A stretch of DNA of 64,000 nt from NCBI GenBank assembly GCA_036898135.1, contig CM072515.1, forward strand, positions 47,941,969 through 48,005,968, given 5' to 3'. The DNA is from Oncomelania hupensis. Lineage: Eukaryota > Mollusca > Gastropoda > Littorinimorpha > Pomatiopsidae. Both the position numbers and the translations under genes were made by a program. Under the pieces are notes generated by a model that saw nothing but the letters and a program-made list of their open reading frames with translations, searched no databases and was not told the origin of the DNA. Of the stretch, positions 9,768-20,977 are shown in pieces (position 1 is the first letter of the stretch; every line of letters begins with the position of its first letter).

Positions 9768-11519
9768 TTACTGGGCGGGGACGAATTCTGGTGCTGTGGC
9801 CCTTAGTTGTGTTGGGTGGGCGACAGCTGCTGTGTCCTCCACGAGATGGCGACTGAGGTAGTCGGCTCCGTGGTTCTCTTTGCCGGGGATGTACTCGATT
9901 TGGAATGAGTACGCCTGAAGGGTGAGTGCCCATCTCATCAGGCGAGAGTTCAAAGACTTGGAGGCTGCCAGGAACGATAGTGGTTGGTGGTCCACCTGAA
10001 CTGTGAAGTGGGTCCCATACAGGTAGAGTTGGAATTTCTGTATGGCCCAGACTAGTCCAAGACATTCTTTCTCCGACGTGGCGTAGTGGGTCTCGGCGGG
10101 TCTCAATTTTCTGCTGGCGTAGGCGACGGGGAATAGCGTCTCCGCATTCTTGGGGTCGCGCTGTAGCAGTACTGCTCCGAGGCCTAAGTCGCTTGCGTCG
10201 GTGCGAAGAACGAATGGCTGAGTCAAATCGGGTAGGTGGAGTACTGGCGCCGATGTCATTCTGTCCTTGAGTGTTTGGAATGCTGTCTCGCATTCCGCTG
10301 TCCATACGACTTTGTCCGGGGCGATTTTCCGGGTTCCATTTGTCAGTGGTACGGCGATGCTGTTGTAGTTGGGGATGAACTTCTGGTAGAAGCCGCAGAG
10401 TCCTAGAAACGACTGCACTTCCTTCTTGGTCTTGGGCCTAGGAGCGTCGAGTAGGCGTTTCACTGTCTTTTCTACCGGTCGCAGGCTTCCTTGACTGATG
10501 GTGTGTCCCAGAAATTCTAGTTCTGTGAATCCAATCTGACATTTGGTGGGTCTTGCCGTCAATCCCGTGTCTCTGAGGCGGGCGAGTAGTTGCTGTAGGA
10601 GCGTGACATGTTCCTCCCACGTAGGTGTTGCGATGAGGATGTCGTCCATAAACGAATGTAGGTGCTCGCTGCTCAGGGGTGCCAGGAGTTTTCGCATCAT
10701 GGCGCTGAAGATGCTGGGTGCGTTGTGGAGTCCGAATGGAAGTACGTTGAACTCGAAGTGTCCTTCCATAGTGCTAAACGCTAGGTACTTTCGGACTTGT
10801 GGTTGTACTGGTATCTGGTAGTATCCTTTGCTGAGGTCGATGCGTGAGAAGTACTTCGCTCGCTGTAGCTTGGCAAATAGGTCTGTCTGGTCCGGGAGTG
10901 GCTCTGGCTGGAACTGCGTTACCGCATTCAGGAGTCTGAAGTCGATGCACAGTCGATGCTCTCCGTTGGGTTTTCGCAACAATACCGTGCCTGCGCTGTA
11001 GGGTGAAGTAGACTCTGAGATGATTCCGGCTGCCAGTAAGGTGTCTATCTCTTCCTTGATGGCTCGCTGCTGAGACAGTGGCATCGGGTAGAGCTTCTGG
11101 CGGACGGGTGTTGGGTCGGTCACCGTTAAGGTTACTTCGACGAGGTCTGTCCTCCCTGGTCGGTCTGTGAGCACAGTCTGATGTTGTCGAATGACCTGTA
11201 GTACTTGCTGTTGCTGTTTAGCGGCTAGGTCTCCGTTGAGTATCACGTCTTTGTAGGTTTCTTTGGAGTGCAGGGGATACTCTACTGCATTGGTCTCCAT
11301 GCTTTCTCCTTCTTCCGCGATGGCGATGGCTAACAAGTTGTGAGTGCTGGGGGTCGCTGGTCGGTCCGTGTACTTCTTGAGGAGATTGATGTGGTGGTAT
11401 CGGGCTCTCCCGTTCACCTCTACTTGGTAGACTGTCTTGGATTTCTTGGCAGTCACCCGGTACGGTCCTCTCCAAGCGATGTCCAGCTTGTTGGTTCCAC
11501 TTGGAAGTAAGAGTAGCAC
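9768..11519 (-). CDS. Integrase C-terminal domain, reverse transcriptase and RNase H of the inner element
   Basis: An uninterrupted frame of 583 codons whose coding sense extends upstream to about 11690. It opens with a GPY/F integrase tail (WRGPYRVTAKKSKTVYQV, HHINLLKKY). RT follows from about residue 110: LRKPNGEHRLCIDFRLLN, LSKGYYQIPV, FGLHNAPSIF and the catalytic SFMDDILIAT. RNase H occupies the last third (FVLRTDASDLGLGAVLL, ATSEKECLGLVWAIQKF, VDHQPLSF) and ends ADYLSRHLVEDT. It copies element RNA into DNA in cytoplasmic particles. The methionine at 11519 is only the first in frame. In life the domain would be made as part of a Gag-Pol polyprotein, and a frameshift near 11680 now separates it from the integrase core. 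Confidence 0.9.
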   Translation of the reverse strand: MLLLLPSGTNKLDIAWRGPYRVTAKKSKTVYQVEVNGRARYHHINLLKKYTDRPATPSTHNLLAIAIAEEGESMETNAVEYPLHSKETYKDVILNGDLAAKQQQQVLQVIRQHQTVLTDRPGRTDLVEVTLTVTDPTPVRQKLYPMPLSQQRAIKEEIDTLLAAGIISESTSPYSAGTVLLRKPNGEHRLCIDFRLLNAVTQFQPEPLPDQTDLFAKLQRAKYFSRIDLSKGYYQIPVQPQVRKYLAFSTMEGHFEFNVLPFGLHNAPSIFSAMMRKLLAPLSSEHLHSFMDDILIATPTWEEHVTLLQQLLARLRDTGLTARPTKCQIGFTELEFLGHTISQGSLRPVEKTVKRLLDAPRPKTKKEVQSFLGLCGFYQKFIPNYNSIAVPLTNGTRKIAPDKVVWTAECETAFQTLKDRMTSAPVLHLPDLTQPFVLRTDASDLGLGAVLLQRDPKNAETLFPVAYASRKLRPAETHYATSEKECLGLVWAIQKFQLYLYGTHFTVQVDHQPLSFLAASKSLNSRLMRWALTLQAYSFQIEYIPGKENHGADYLSRHLVEDTAAVAHPTQLRATAPEFVPAQ

Positions 11520-11601
11520 TTGATCGCCGACTTGCAGTTCTCTGTCCTTCGCGTGGCGGTTGTAGTACTTCGCCTGACGGGCTCTTGCCTTCTTCAGTGC
11601 T

Positions 11602-13969
11602 TCACCAGCTTTCTTCCACGTTGCTTTGAGGGTTTCCTGCAGGTCTGCGACGTACTTGGTGGCACCTTGGTGTGTCGTCTATCTTGGCTTCCGTCCAACT
11701 TCTGCGTAGGGCTTCTAGCGGTCCTGCTAGAGGTCTGCCGAATAGCAATGTTGACGGGGTGTAGCCTGTGGCTGCATGGGGCGTTTCTCTGTATGCGAAC
11801 AGTGCCGCATTCACGTAGGTGTCCCACGCTTCTGGATTGTCGTCGGCGACTTTCCTGAGTATGGTGAGAAGGGTTCCATTCAGTCTTTCTACTTGTCCGT
11901 TGCTGGCGGGGTGGTATGGTGGTGTGCGAATGTGATGAACTTGTATCAACTCGAACACGTCTTGCATCAGGCGGCCGGTGAACTGAGATCCGTTGTCCGT
12001 TCTAATGCTGTCCGGGAATCCGACTCTGGTAAAGATGGCGATGAGTGCATCTGCAATCTTCTTGGTGTCGATCGCTGGCAACGGGACTGCTTCGCACCAC
12101 ATCGTACATGCGTCGACGAGTGTGAGTAGAAATCTGTTCCGCTTCTTGGTCATGGGCAGTGGTCCTACTATGTCTACTGAGACTTGCTGGAATGGCACGC
12201 CGACTACTACCGATGGTCCTAAGGTAACTGGTACGGTGTGATGTCGCGGGGAATATCGTTGACATTGGTGGCAAGATTTCACGTAGCGCTTGACATCCTC
12301 CGTGATTCCTGGCCAATAGTAGTGTGCGCTGATTCTCTGCACTGTGGCTCCAATTCCCATGTGTCCGCTGAGTGGCATGCTGTGGCCTAGTTCTAGTACT
12401 TGGGCTCGAAGGGTGGCTGGTAGTACTAGTTGGGTGTGATCTCCATCTCCTTGTCGATGTAGAACTCCCTCTTCCATGTAGAAGTCTCCCTTGTGCGGGG
12501 GTGTGTGCGCCTTGGGTAGCTTCTGGAAGCACTTCGCTATCGAGGTGTCTTCTTTCTGTGCTGTTTTGATCTCTTCGAGTCCTGGATTCGGAGCGAACTC
12601 GGGCTGGGGTGGTTGGGTTTTAGCTTGGGCCCTGGTTTGCACTGCAGCTATCTCTACAGTTTTAGGGGGCGTGCCTAAGAACACATACCTACAACCTAGC
12701 ACTAGATCATACAGGGGTTTCTGTAAAACAGCTGCTTGGATTCGTCCTGTGACGTACCTACTCTCTACTTCGATCCATGCTATTGGGCAAGTAGTCGTCG
12801 GTTTCGTCAAGTCTGCTCCTTGTAAGTCGACTGTCTTGTCTGTCAAGTCCGCGCGCGATACAAGAGATTCGCTAACTATCGCGTCGTATGATAGACCTGT
12901 GTCATACAGACAGTTCGCTTCTTTTCCGTTGACCTTGACCGTGTCTGTCACCGATGGGTGATCTCCGATTGTGTGTGGCTTGTTACCGCTGCTTTGAGTT
13001 AGAACTCTGTGCGCTGGCCGGCTTTCGCGCTCTTCCCTACGTTGTGCGGCCAACTTGAAACATTCTGCGGTGGAGTGATTGTTTCTGTTGCAGAACGAAC
13101 AATACCGTCTCTGTTCTGCGGGACCTCTTTTCCCGAATTCCGTGTTGGGTCCTTTATTTTGCCCAGGTCTGGGGTTATTCGGCTTATTCGCGGTGCGCTC
13201 TTCCCGGTTAGGGCTTCGTTTCTGTGCCTCTTTCCCGTTAGGCTTTAGGTCTCGCCTGAAGCTCTTGGCTTCTCCGTGTGCGGCCACGTACCTATCTGCG
13301 ACCTTGACCAGATCTTCCAGTCTTTCCGCGCCCTGCTCTACTGAGAATGTTCTCAGCTCGGGGGTCATGGTTTCCCGTAGCTGTTCCCATACTAACAGTT
13401 CTGTCAGTCCATCATACGTCTTAGCCGTGGCTGACTGGCTAATCCACTTATCCAGCGTTGTGGACAACCGATCCGCGAACTGCGCATAGCTCTCTCCTTT
13501 CACTCTCCGATTGGTGCGGAACTTTTGCCGGTAGCATTCTCCTGTCAGTTCGAATCCCGTTAGGAGTGCCTCTTTTACTTTGTGATAGTCAGTCACTCTG
13601 TCAGTCGGTAGCTTACTGTAGATGTCATAAGCCTTTCCTCTAAGCCCTTGACTAAGCTTAAAAGACCAATGAGTGGGATCTAGTTTGTACTCTGTTGCTA
13701 GACGCTCAAACCTAGTCAGATAGAGATCTAGACCTTCTTCTCTCTCATTGAATGTTCCCAGTGGAAATGACATTCCTTGTACAGGGTTGGATGCTACCTC
13801 TAGCTGATCTGAGTGGGAAGGGGTTGAGGAAGAACTTGAAGCTCCTGATCCCAATCTTCTTAGCTCTAACTCATGCTGTCTTTCTTTTTCCTTTTCTTCC
13901 CTCTCTTTTTCTTTTTCTGCCCGCTCATACTCCCATTTCCTAACTTCTGCTTCTCTCTCTGCTGCTATT
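11602..13969 (-). CDS. Gag, protease and integrase core of the inner element
   Basis: The frame is open from about 13969. It begins with a charged helix (EKEREEKEKERQHELELRR) and a Ser-rich linker. The gag core follows (LDLYLTRFERLATEY, CYRQKFRTNRRVKGESY), then one CCHC zinc knuckle (CSFCNRNNHSTAECF), an aspartic protease motif (LYDTGLSYDAIV), an integrase zinc domain (SGHMGIGATV, CHQCQRY) and a DDE core (VSVDIVGPLPMTK, IRTDNGSQFTG, NGQVERLNG). The protease leads straight into integrase. The frame ends at 11602 in a short out-of-frame tail after a one-base slip near 11680, just before the GPY/F domain. Apart from that slip all catalytic residues are present. Confidence 0.9.
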
Positions 13970-14300
13970 CTAATCTAGTTTCTTCTGCTCTTCTAATTCT
14001 AATTTCTTCGCCTCTCTTGCTGCTTCTAACTCTGCTTTCTTTTGCTCTGCTTCTAATGCTACTTTCTTTTGCTCTGCTTCTAGTTCTGCTTTTTTTCTGT
14101 TCTCTCTCTCTGCGGCTCTCTCTGCCGCTTCGAGTTTCTTCGCCTCTCTCTCTGCTGCTCTCTCTGCCTTAGCCTCCTGTTTCTCTACCTCTGCATTGAT
14201 ATACGCAATTAGGTCTCCCCCTGCTAAGTGTAAAGCTTCCCTAATTCCTTGAAGCGCAATCTCAAGGCCACTGGGTCCGACATTGCCAAACGTGTCTATG
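13970..14300 (-). pseudogene. Gag N-terminal region of the inner element, frameshifted
   Basis: Frame reading LEIALQGIREALHLAGG followed by an Ala/Glu/Lys-rich coiled coil with repeated AEREAKKLE and AELEAEQKK units, ending at a TAG at about 13970. The downstream gag frame takes up the same style of coiled coil (IAAEREAEVRKWEYERAEK) one frame away. A single indel has therefore split gag. No initiator methionine with clear support was found; the frame stays open to 14404. Confidence 0.7.
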
Positions 14301-14625
14301 AACAACCTCTGAATCACGTGGAATACCAAAACACTAGCAATATTGCAATTCAATAACAACAATGCAAAGACCATAAATTCGTAATCAATAATAGAATAAA
14401 ACAAGAGTCAAATGGCATACAACAGTTATTTAAGCAAAACCTGCAAAAGAACAATGCAACATACAGGCACAAAAATATTTGAAGCAAAAAAGTTTTTAAC
14501 TAAAGAATAGTGCACCACAACTGATCAGTCCTCTGTTACCACTATTCTAAGTTATTCTACTACTACTACTGTTATCTAATTTTATTGTACTTAGATCCGG
14601 TTATACCCAATTCCTATTATACACA

Positions 14626-14645
14626 GATCCTAGCTAGGCTCGCCA
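14626..14645 (-). other. Primer-binding site candidate of the inner element
   Basis: Seven bases inside the 5' LTR, the - strand reads TGGCGAGCCTAGCTAGGATC. TGG at this place is the usual start of a tRNA 3'-end complement. I cannot name the tRNA. Confidence 0.5.
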
Positions 14646-14652
14646 ATTAAAG

Positions 14653-16192
14653 TGTCACGTGGGGTTTATGGGCTCTGCACAATGGAATTATGGACCCTCA
14701 CGTTTATTCGGTGGGAACTGCTAGTAAGTCACCCTATGAATTACTTTAATAAATTTATTTGTTTAGCTCGTTCTGTGTTAAGGTTGGGGTACAGAAATAG
14801 ATAGAAAAATGGTAAAAGATACTGTCACACTAGCTTTCACACGGCTATGAATCATATGTAGTCCAGCCACTTGATAACAGTTAAAATCACACATTTATTT
14901 CTTCTACTCTATACAAGATTCTCTAAGTACTAATCTAACTTAAAAAGTCTCAGTTACTGCTAATAGTTCGATCGCTGATAGTCTAGGCAGCTGTTTTATC
15001 TTCCTCGGGCACTTGCTATAATATTTCATGTAGATTTGGACTACTGTGGTCCGTTTTACAGTTTCTGAAGAGTTGGACTACTGTGGTCCTGTTATGATCA
15101 GTTTAAGTGCACCTTGGCGTGTTCACTTAACTGCTGATGGTGCGTCGAAGTCCTTCTGTGAGGTAGCTTCTGGTCCACCTTTGTCTTTGTGTAGTTGGGT
15201 TCCCTTGCCACGCTGTGGGGTCTGACAGGGTGTTTCTTCGGGTAGCTCCTTTCCGTCTTGTGCGGTAGAGTCTCCTCAACCAACTAGTCGTTTCTGTGGA
15301 GTGGGGCACACAGGATAGCTCGGGATAGCTCGGGATAGCTCGCCTGCTCGTCTGTAATATAAGAGACGAAATTCTGCACAACCCTGAATAATCGGTTTGT
15401 GCAGAGCGTCTCACTGAAAGCCAAGTAGCCCTCAGTGATAGCTCCACATCTCTATACATAAGCGACGAACATTCTGCTACTTCCGGGTTCCACTGGAATC
15501 TCACTCTAAATTCCTATACATACATAAATATCAATCGTGGCTAACTATACACATACAGAATTAATAATAATATAAACATTCAGTGGTACAGCCACTGGTC
15601 TGCAAACATACATATAAGTTAAACAACAGTGGTTCCGTACGGGATACAACATGGCGGCGCAACCGGTCGTGTTTCACCACGTGTTCGGCCTTTCCACATG
15701 GTCACGCAAATTCGGATTAACAATTCACATTTATGCATAGCAAATTCCACAAACATAATTTCAACAATAATATAAATATATCACGATGAAACAGAAGGGT
15801 GTTCATTTACCTGTTTGACAAGTTCAGGCCCGTGATGACTTGATAGAATTCTAAGATTTCTAAGTCCTGCTTCCTGGTCTATGAGTGTAGAGATTTCTCT
15901 AGCTGTGGAGATGTTGACTCTACCTCGTCTCACACACGACTGATTCAAACTGTGTTAGGCTCTGACACAGTCAAAACTGCTCTACCCACTGAGCCTGCTC
16001 TGATTGGTTAAAACGGTCCGATTCAAAGCTCAAGTGCTGATCACTGCGCTAGCGTGGGTCGGGCTCGCGGTGTCTCTCTAACATGTGTAATTTTAATTGC
16101 TGCTGTGTAATAGTCTAACTTCTCTACTGTTACAAAGACTACACATGGCTAAATAGTCAACAAGCAGAGTTAAAACTAGCCAATTCGTGACA
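14653..16192 (-). repeat. 5' LTR of the inner element
   Basis: This is a 1540-bp repeat partner of 8062-9600. Differences are few single bases and small indels (for example a six-base block near 16076-16081), so the insertion is recent. It should hold the promoter for the - strand transcript. Confidence 0.9.
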
Positions 16193-16197
16193 TCCTG

Positions 16198-16584
16198 ATC
16201 TTGACCAACAACATGACCACCCTGATTAGCCTGTAGTTCTAACTGCTTTGTTTTTTCCCTCTCAAGTTCAATTTCTGTATCTAGTTTCTTGGATTCCAGT
16301 TTTTTAGCTTCCCGCTCCATTTCTTTTTGTGTATCTAGTTTCTTGAATTCCAGTTTTCTAGCTTCCAGCTCCATTTCTTTTTGTGTTTCTAACTTCTTGG
16401 ATTCCATTTCTTTTTGTGTTTCTAACTTCTTGGATTCCATTTCTTTGTCCATTTGTTTAGCCTCCCGTTCTCTCTGTCTATCAAGTCGATCAAAACATTC
16501 TTGAACATATTTATGTTTATCAGCGACTTCCAGAGTAGCAGCTTGTTTAAGAAACTTTTCAAACAGATCATCATAGTTATCCAT
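16198..16584 (-). pseudogene. Gag N-terminal coiled coil of the outer element
   Basis: The frame starts at ATG 16584 (MDNYDDLFEKFLKQ) and runs into a coiled coil of repeated 12-residue units of the type KKLETQKEMES. It was cut by the inner LTR element. The target duplication TCCTG sits in the same Asp/His/Gln-rich codons at both junctions, so the frame was continuous with 8056-7825 before the insertion. Residues beyond 16193 are LTR sequence. Confidence 0.8.
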
Positions 16585-17867
16585 GTTTAAAGTTTTAAAG
16601 TTTAATTTTTTTTTTGAAAATATAAATCAAAATCAGCACCTACCTAAACTACAATATATACCCTAAGTCCCAAATACCCAAGAAAGAATGGTAAAAATAA
16701 AAACTAACAATAGCCCAAGCCAAGCTAAGTCAAAATAAACTCAAAGTGAAACCAATAAATAGGAGGAACCAAACAATAAACCGACGAAGTACTAACAATC
16801 AAATATCAACAAATCTAACTAATAAATAGCAGAAAGGCAAATCAATAAAATGAAAAAGTATTAACAATCAAATATCAACAACTATAATTTCCTTTTAAAA
16901 ACTAAATTATTGTTATAATAAACAATAGGCGAAGATAACTCAATACTAAATCAATAACAGCAGTGTTCAATTAATCCAAGTCCTCAAATGTCTAAACCCT
17001 ATAAATTATTTCCACAAAAAAAATAATAAAAAAAAATTCCCAATACCTCAAAGTCAACACTACTTTAATAAATATACTGAAATAGAAACAAGTATGGCGA
17101 ATACTAACACCTACTAAGACTAAACAAGGATAATATAAACAAATCAAATATTACTAACTCAAATAATAATGCAAATTCAAACAATAAGTTCAATCAATAC
17201 TGAAATGTATATACACAACAAAGGACAATTCAACAGAAAATTTCAAAAATTATTACTGAGCAAGTTAAAGAAACAGATAATGAATTATACCAGCACTAAG
17301 CACTAACACAACCAACAAATATTTCCAAAATTTCTAATAATAAAGTCAAAACAAATCAAGAGATATATTAACTCTAAGCAAAGAAAAAAAAATCAACAAT
17401 CAATTGCAAAATTACCAATGACAAAGATAAAAGAAAAGAAAATCAAAATTAAATTAACACTAAGGGGCTTTGTAAATAACCTAGAATAAAATAAGAACGT
17501 GGAACTACTAATTCATTCACTGATTCACTCACACACAAAGTTAGACCTACAGAACACAAATACTAGAGCCAATGTAAACAATGAATATTAAGATAGCAGA
17601 AAGAGCAATGAAAAAGAAAAATAGACCCCACAGGTAGAAAAAGATACTAAGCCCTTGAGCAACTCTGAAACTATACAGGAGCGCCCTACCGTGAAACTGG
17701 AGACGGTCTAAAAACCACTACTTAATAACAACAAACATCCAACAATCTCAACTGCTAAACACAACAACAGTCAAACAAGGGAGATAACTAAACTCTACCC
17801 AACAATATGAAAGAATTGACCTAGATACAAATACTAACACAGAGAAAAAAAACACAGGAACACCAGA
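16585..17867 (-). other. A-rich leader of the outer element, with primer-binding site candidate
   Basis: This 1.28-kb stretch between 5' LTR and gag is extremely poor in G on the + strand (A-rich, with many aacaa and aataa words) and has no open frame of note. Next to the LTR the - strand reads TCTGGTGTTCCTGTG; TGGTGTTCCTGTG could be the primer-binding site. The leader is much longer than in the inner element (about 0.25 kb). Confidence 0.6.
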
Positions 17868-19243
17868 TGTAGCGGATGGATATTTTAGTGTGGGTGCCCG
17901 TTTATACTATCTGTGTGCGTGCAAAAATATATCTGACTTCTATAGCAGAATATGCGTGCGTGTACGTTCTCTTTTTACTGACACTCCCAAAAACGTACGG
18001 ACTCTTCCCAACACAGACAAACACCACGTTCCACGTTCTCAAAATTTATATAAATAATCAACAATTTCATACCACACTTTCGCTCCAATTCTTTCATGCA
18101 GTTAATCTAACACAGTTGTTTCATAGAAACGTGACGTCATCGAGCCTGAACACTCGGGACGGATAATTCGAGACCGGCAATTCCTTGTCCTGGCCAACAC
18201 AACAAATATGTAAAGTTTCACTGTACCTTATTATCACCGAGGATCACGGATTCGAAAAATCTGGCACACGTTGCCAAAAATACGTCGACAAGTAGCGAGT
18301 GTCGTCGAACGACGAATGTCGACGAGCGGAGGGACTCCTCCTGCCCCAGTCCGCTCGCAGAAAACGTTGTCTTGACCAAGTGTGGAAACTGCGTCGATTC
18401 CCCTCCGATGCCTTGGAAAACGCCCTGTCCTCGCCTCGGACAAGATAGAGCCAATTCTGCTCCCAGTAAGCCAGTAGCCCCAACAGGCCCTAGTCTCCAG
18501 TTGGCCTCTCGGCTCCAAGTAGGCCCCTCGACTCCAAGTAGGCCTCCAAGTAGGCCGCTGTACAATATACATATTCAAACGTCAATTCTCTGACTCGGAT
18601 AACGTATCTATTCTTCCTTAGTTTCACCCCATCTCACCTCCCCTTTGTTCCTCGCTTTGTTCCATTCTGTTTCGTATGCGATCACCACTTTCCTTCCTCC
18701 ACCATTATCAGGTAATCAGTTCATGAATGAAAATTACTATTAACCAAGCTCACGCATTTCATTCATACTTCATTATCTACTACTCTACAACTATCGCCCC
18801 ACGTAATTAATAATATTACTACATCAATGAAAATTCAACATTCCATCTCAGTGGACAACAGCTCACTACCTTTCAATACAAAAATATACTTATCCGCCAT
18901 TTTACAATCATGTAAAACACTATAAGTACCTGTAATTATTACAGCACAAAATAACGATCCACTTCCAGAGAGAAAGTCCGTAGCACCTATACACCTTGAT
19001 AGGCTTTCACGCTTTCTACCTCCTTTAGTTAATTTCTTTTCTTTCTTTTTCTTCTTTTAACTTTTTGATCTTTCCTGGCCTACACACACACTCGACCTCA
19101 CGGTATAACACCAACCAGTCGACTGACTAATTTCCCCTCTAATTCAAACTATCTCTTCGTTCATTGGCTCAAGGCTTTTAGCCAATCAAAAATCATTAAT
19201 TAATTTTAATTTAAAAAATACCGGAAAAAACCCGTTCTTTACA
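17868..19243 (-). repeat. 5' LTR of the outer element
   Basis: This is a 1376-bp copy of the 3' LTR. A TATA-like tttatataaat lies at 18045-18055, about 180 bp before the inner LTR border, a plausible position for a U3 promoter on the - strand. Confidence 0.88.
18045..18055 (-). promoter_or_regulatory. TATA-like box in the outer 5' LTR
   Basis: The near-palindrome tttatataaat sits late in the LTR when read on the - strand, leaving room for R and U5. The same sequence occurs in the 3' LTR near 3460. No other promoter element was recognised. Confidence 0.35.
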
Positions 19244-19248
19244 ATAAT

Positions 19249-20961
19249 ACCGTTCTAACAACTCAAGGCGCTGGTCGAAAACAAGATCCATCTCAAAATA
19301 ACAAAAGTGCCAACTTGCTGCTTGATGCGAACGCCCCAGAAGACTTGAGTGAGCGTGGACTGCCTCTGGCGGAAAGGGACCTAGTAAGAGTTTACTGGGT
19401 GTGTTTATTGTTGTGTGTGTCTATGTCTGGCTCTCACTCGTCTAGAAAATGAGCGTCAGTATCTTTAAAGTCCATGAGATGGAATGCATGAGTGCACAGA
19501 ATAGCCCTCGATTTATATCCCGACCCCGCCCACTCTTACCCTCCCTTCCCTCTCCTTGTTCACTTAGCCATGCTGATTCGAATCCTGCAGGGTATAAACT
19601 TATGTTACTTACGAACGAGCGTTTTCTGGTCACCGATGGTTTTTTCAGGGTACTCATGTTTCCTTCAGAAATGGTATTGCATATATTTTATCTAAATTAA
19701 AACACACACACAACACCACAATTTGATTTATTTTATGTTTTCTTGCGATTTCTTTGAGTTTGATTGAAGGAAAAGCGTGTGAAACCATCTAGTATTATTA
19801 TTAGTATCCGCACTCGACTATCGCAGCTTCCTATGGGAGGAAGGAAATAGGAGTACGCGTCATATTCACATCTTCCTAACTGTATTGTTATTGTACTGAG
19901 ATTAATTAGACATACTGATTTGTTTTGTATTTGAACCATTATCAAAAGGTGAGGAATATGTGACACCTGGCCAAGAAAATCAGATTGCTCTTAAACTGAA
20001 TTATGTTGCACAATATAACGGGATGGAGGAGTGGGGGGGAGGGGGAAGACAGAAGGTGGGTGGGTTGCGCTCCATCATATTCTAGGGGAAAAAAAAATTT
20101 GGTGTGACAATTCTACTTGTTGTTAGAGCCTCTTTCAGTTCCACAACAAGACGTGAATAGATGTAACTGATGACAATATAAAGTTGCACAACCCCATCTA
20201 CTAATGTTACTAATACTATTTCAACGAGTGTGTTTTTTTTTCACCAGTTTATTTACAAAGTGTCACACTACCTTGTACTGCTTCAAATCTCATTTTCATA
20301 AGTACGCATATTTTTAAGATCAGCATGTCACTAGTTACATCCGATCAAGGTGGACAAAAAGTCTTTCTTCTCCCCCTGCACAAACTCACAAGAAGTATAA
20401 TCAATCAATCTTCAGGGAACAATTGAACACCATTTATTGTAAAAACAGCAGAAAACTTCCAGCAAACAACAGACGGAGATCCAACAGCTACAGAAGAATG
20501 TTCATGTCATCGTTACCTCCAGCTAGTTTTCACGAGTTGAACACAGTCAAGCTCAGTTATGTACTATGTTGCAACGAAAATACAACATGCACAAATAAAT
20601 ATTTCACTCTAAAAGTGACTAAATGGCTCATCTACCCAAAAAATGATAAAATAAATACAAAAATAACCTGTGTAAACAGTAGACTACAGTGCACCAGACG
20701 TAACAATTACAAGAATAACTTTTTTGTCATTTCTCACAAAAGAACCCTTGGGGCACAAACTACAAATCTCCCGTTCATTTGTGTATTTCCATACTTACCT
20801 GAAAATACTTTGGAATAGGGGGAATCAGAATGAGCCAAATGTCGGTCTGCAGGTCTATCGACATAAGCAAATGACAAGATAGTTGGGTCGTGAAATTGTG
20901 CTGCTTACTAAAAAAAGGAAATGCACTAAACACACATTTCAGTGGGGGTACAAGATATTGC
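19249..20961. other. GM2A intron sequence with an unexplained open stretch at 19249-19440
   Basis: Just right of the LTR element one + frame is open for over 60 codons (contains LLLDANAPEDLSERGLPLAE) and has a possible donor (gacctagtaagag) near 19388. I recognise no family. It could be an unlisted exon, an old transposon piece or chance. The rest (to 20961) shows only A/T-rich sequence and short runs. Confidence 0.3.
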
Positions 20962-20977
20962 AATATCAAATCCTATC

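Larger units (their letters stand above)
8062..16192 (-). mobile_element. Inner LTR retrotransposon, Ty3/gypsy type with integrase before RT (Gmr1-like)
   Basis: Two LTRs of about 1.54 kb (8062-9600 and 14653-16192) start TGTCACG and end CGTGACA, with a 5-bp target duplication TCCTG (8057-8061 and 16193-16197) in the gag of the outer element. The 5.05-kb internal region reads on the - strand: gag, zinc knuckle, protease, integrase, integrase tail, RT, RNase H. All domains are Ty3/gypsy in sequence, yet the pol order is that of Ty1/copia; this is the hallmark of the Gmr1 group. All domains are present. One frameshift in the gag coiled coil (near 13970) and one in integrase (near 11680) are the only breaks I see. 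No envelope-like ORF and no chromodomain are visible. Confidence 0.92.
3267..19243 (-). mobile_element. Outer LTR retrotransposon, Ty3/gypsy type, Gmr1-like order, RT deleted
   Basis: Two near-identical LTRs (3267-4658 and 17868-19243) begin TGTA and end TACA, and are flanked by a 5-bp target duplication ATAAT (3262-3266 and 19244-19248). On the - strand the order is 5' LTR, A-rich leader, gag, protease, integrase, integrase C-terminal domain, a pre-RT linker, a stub of RNase H, poly-G tract, 3' LTR. Integrase lying before the linker and RNase H is the Gmr1-like arrangement. The RT domain itself is missing: the linker joins directly to the last part of RNase H near 5010-5035. A second LTR element (8062-16192) interrupts gag. 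Nonsense and frameshift breaks occur in gag, at the gag/protease junction and in integrase. It is not autonomous. Confidence 0.88.

Noticed and set aside
20423..20818. 131-codon ORF in the GM2A intron
   Set aside because: Asn/Lys/Thr-rich translation of A/T-rich DNA, no motif and no splice context.
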